24,290 nt of DNA from a virus: IMG/VR virus record IMGVR_UViG_3300008448_000629, positions 1 to 24,290 of that record. The stretch is one strand, 5' to 3'. The notes below the pieces were generated by a model that was given only the letters and a program-made list of their open reading frames with translations, was not told where the DNA came from and made no database searches. The translations under genes were made by a program, and so were the position numbers. Shown one piece after another: positions 22,357 through 24,290 of this stretch (the first letter of the stretch is position 1; every line of letters begins with the position of its first letter).

Positions 22357-24213
22357 CTATCCGTATTGCTCTACCCATTGCTCGGCAAAGGCTTCATCTA
22401 GTTGTATAGAACCACGTTGCGACTTCTGTGCGCGGGTGGCCCATCTATTATTTTGGTATTGACCTACTCTTGAAGATTGTTGCATTAATTCTCTTATGCG
22501 AATGATAGCAAACCATAAAGCCATAACTGTATCAGTTGGGTTTCTAGTATCTGGCTTCCAAGTGATTAGTTGCTGGACTAAGGTCTTGAGACCCTCAGAA
22601 CCTTCATTGCTTGGAAGTTCGATTATGTTGTTATCTTGAAAGCGACCATCTCTGATTGTTCCAAATAACGAAGCCATCGAGGCTACACCGAAAGATGTAT
22701 CCCATTTGTTCTTGCCTGTGAAGTGTGATTCAAGGCGTGTGCCATACTGGGCTAGCCAGTTACGCAGGTCCTCATCTAAGGCGTAAGCCTTCTGATGGGC
22801 GTTAATTTCAATACGTAGTTCTTGTGGGCGATACTTGTCAACCCATTCTTCAATCAATGCTCTAATCTTCATTGGATTAGGTTCTGTCATATTAACAGCA
22901 TCTAAAACATAAATCTTACTATCAGCACGGTTATACGATAAGATTACCGCACCCGTGTTACCAGTCATCGCTGGGTCGAGACCCATAACTGTGTATGCAG
23001 ACTCAATGTGCTTTGGATGTCCTGGGACCCCAGGTTTGAGAGGCCCTCTTTTTCGCATCCCATTAACGGAACCTGCGATAGCGGCTGGGGCGAAGATTGA
23101 ATCTTCTTGAACGTCTTCCTGTTGGTAGACCATAGCCCAGACCGACGGAGCAACCTCAGACCTTCGCGTAAAGAGTGAGGGTCCATCCCACTTTGTGTAT
23201 AAGCCGTTTTCATCTGGTTGGTCTACATCTCCCTCGGGCCTGTCAGTCTTTGGCCATAGGGCTTTCCAGTTTTCAGGCTTCTCGTCAAATTCTAATACTG
23301 CTGGTTGGCTGAAGTAGGTAAAGGGGCTCTTGCCACCTGTCCACTGTGAACCATCTCTAATCATCTTGTAGAGGTCAATAGGTGCGACACGGGTTCCTAC
23401 AATAAGCAGTTTTCCGTGCCGCCCTAGGCGCGTGATAACTTCTTTTTGAAGCCATTCAATTTGCTTCTCCCACTCATGGGCATTTGAGTTCATCACAACG
23501 TCATCTAGGATAATCAAATCGGCACGTGCGCCATAGATTTGAGATCCGAATCCGAGTGCCTGGACTGTTGGGTCCTTCTCTCCAGAGTCGCGTCCCGTCC
23601 CTAGATAAATCATATCTGCTGACCATTGGGTCGCATCTTGCTTGTAACCACCAGAGGGGCCGAAGGCCACCTGTAGTTTGGTAAATGCTGGGTGGCTTAG
23701 TCTTGTCTTAATCGCTCCAAGAAACTTACGTGCCATGCCTTGAGTCTTAGATACAATAATGACCCGAGCATTAGGGTTAGTAACAATTTTGTAGGTGACA
23801 TAGTTGGTCGTGATGACCGTTGACTTGGCGTGCTCTGGTGGAACGTTGATGAGGACACGATTTAGGGCTCCCTGTTCATAAGTCATGGAGGGGTGAATCC
23901 ACCGAGGCTCACGACCTTCGATTAGGTCGAGCCAGTCAAGGTGATGATCAAAAAGTTTGGTATCTAGGAACTGCTCACAGAAGTCGGGGTAGGAGATGTC
24001 CTTTAACTCGGCTAGGTCCTGTTGGATTCCTTTGCCTGCAAGGCGGGCTTTCTCTGCCGCTTCCTTGAAGTCGGGGTCTTGGAAGCACCACTGACGGTAG
24101 GATGACTCTGTTCGGCCTACATTCTCCATAGCCAGTTTAATGGATGAGCCCTGCTCAAGGAGGGCGAGAACCTTCTTTTGGGAGTCTTCTTTCGATAGGT
24201 TCTTACTTGCCAA
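22357..24213 (-). CDS. terL: Terminase large subunit with N-terminal HTH
   Basis: A 618-aa protein with ATPase and nuclease domains. The Walker A-like motif is PPEHAKST (125-132), Walker B is LIILDD (233-238, catalytic acidic pair 237-238), and a GTR motif (273-275) follows. The RNase-H-like nuclease has Asp413 (GLDPAMTG), Glu469 (RIEINAH) and Asp561 (NPTDTVMA). These enzymes translocate DNA into the procapsid and cut it. The first 65 residues (VLALLEQGSSIKLAMENVGR, YRQWCFQDPDFKEAAEKA) look like the helix-turn-helix of a small terminase. The start is TTG at 24213: AGGGG lies upstream, and an in-frame TAG precedes it. The next in-frame Met, at residue 29, would delete most of the HTH. Confidence 0.92.
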   Translation of the reverse strand: MASKNLSKEDSQKKVLALLEQGSSIKLAMENVGRTESSYRQWCFQDPDFKEAAEKARLAGKGIQQDLAELKDISYPDFCEQFLDTKLFDHHLDWLDLIEGREPRWIHPSMTYEQGALNRVLINVPPEHAKSTVITTNYVTYKIVTNPNARVIIVSKTQGMARKFLGAIKTRLSHPAFTKLQVAFGPSGGYKQDATQWSADMIYLGTGRDSGEKDPTVQALGFGSQIYGARADLIILDDVVMNSNAHEWEKQIEWLQKEVITRLGRHGKLLIVGTRVAPIDLYKMIRDGSQWTGGKSPFTYFSQPAVLEFDEKPENWKALWPKTDRPEGDVDQPDENGLYTKWDGPSLFTRRSEVAPSVWAMVYQQEDVQEDSIFAPAAIAGSVNGMRKRGPLKPGVPGHPKHIESAYTVMGLDPAMTGNTGAVILSYNRADSKIYVLDAVNMTEPNPMKIRALIEEWVDKYRPQELRIEINAHQKAYALDEDLRNWLAQYGTRLESHFTGKNKWDTSFGVASMASLFGTIRDGRFQDNNIIELPSNEGSEGLKTLVQQLITWKPDTRNPTDTVMALWFAIIRIRELMQQSSRVGQYQNNRWATRAQKSQRGSIQLDEAFAEQWVEQYG

Positions 24214-24290
24214 TGTGCGCCCCTAATAACGAAAATAACGGTTCCTGTTAACGGGCATAGATATCCCATTATATATATATTATAATTATA
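24214..24290 (-). promoter_or_regulatory. AT-rich leader with TATAAT hexamers upstream of terminase
   Basis: The minus strand carries three TATAAT hexamers (24268-24273, 24279-24284 and 24285-24290) in an alternating A/T stretch, followed by a GC-richer leader into the terminase TTG. This is consistent with a late promoter -10 region. A -35 box would lie at or beyond the window edge and cannot be checked. No longer coding frame continues through, so no small-terminase gene ends here. Confidence 0.4.

Noticed and set aside
24223-24258. 11-codon minus-strand ORF (MPVNRNRYFRY) before terminase
   Set aside because: Its stop overlaps the terminase RBS, which is suggestive of a leader peptide, but it has no Shine-Dalgarno of its own and is short enough to occur by chance.
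24261-24290. AT-rich right end as replication origin or att site
   Set aside because: Only 30 bases of A/T alternation reaching the edge, without iterons, DnaA-like boxes or tRNA-like sequence.

Overview
This window is the virion-structure module of a tailed double-stranded DNA phage. Every convincing gene is on the minus strand, so the module reads from right to left: terminase near 24.2 kb down to a tail gene cut by the left edge. Genes are packed with 1-nt or 4-nt stop/start overlaps or gaps of a few bases. No tRNA, CRISPR array, insertion sequence, integrase, lysis or replication gene is visible. No stretch longer than about 130 bases lacks a gene.

Order of transcription. (1) An AT-rich leader holds three TATAAT hexamers (24268-24290). 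(2) The DNA-packaging and head genes follow: terminase large subunit with a small-terminase-like N-terminal HTH, portal, a proteasome/HslV-like Ntn-hydrolase, a P/G/Q-rich small protein, a 1607-aa giant protein and two further ~400-aa proteins that may be internal or ejection proteins. (3) A 126-nt intergenic leader with a long stem-loop precedes an acidic scaffold-like protein and the major capsid protein. The capsid RBS lies inside a hairpin, and a UUCG-loop hairpin follows the gene. (4) Next come seven small proteins: one of unknown type, one CxxC protein and five very basic ones. (5) Then a GT-A-type glycosyltransferase, a TTGL-repeat protein and a neck/adaptor-like protein. (6) Last is an adhesion module: a 701-aa fibre, a small beta protein, a glycine-rich adhesin-like protein, four paralogous beta-sandwich proteins, two paralogous Ala-rich helper-like proteins, and a tail protein truncated at the left edge.

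Host and morphology are inferred. Frequent GTG/TTG starts, the CxxC small protein that recalls actinobacteriophage proteins, and a proteasome-type fold (20S proteasomes are typical of actinobacteria) together suggest an actinobacterial host. Small modules that recall aquatic phages suggest a freshwater or marine source. The large pre-scaffold proteins and the absence of a tape-measure or tail-tube gene among the first 20 genes after terminase fit a podovirus-like virion better than a siphovirus, but the left side of the genome is not seen.

The most notable point is the 180-aa proteasome/HslV-like protein directly after the portal gene. That is the slot where tailed phages normally keep the prohead maturation protease, and no S14, S49, S78 or U35-type protease is recognisable in the window. 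The hypothesis is that a proteasome-fold threonine protease matures the head of this phage.
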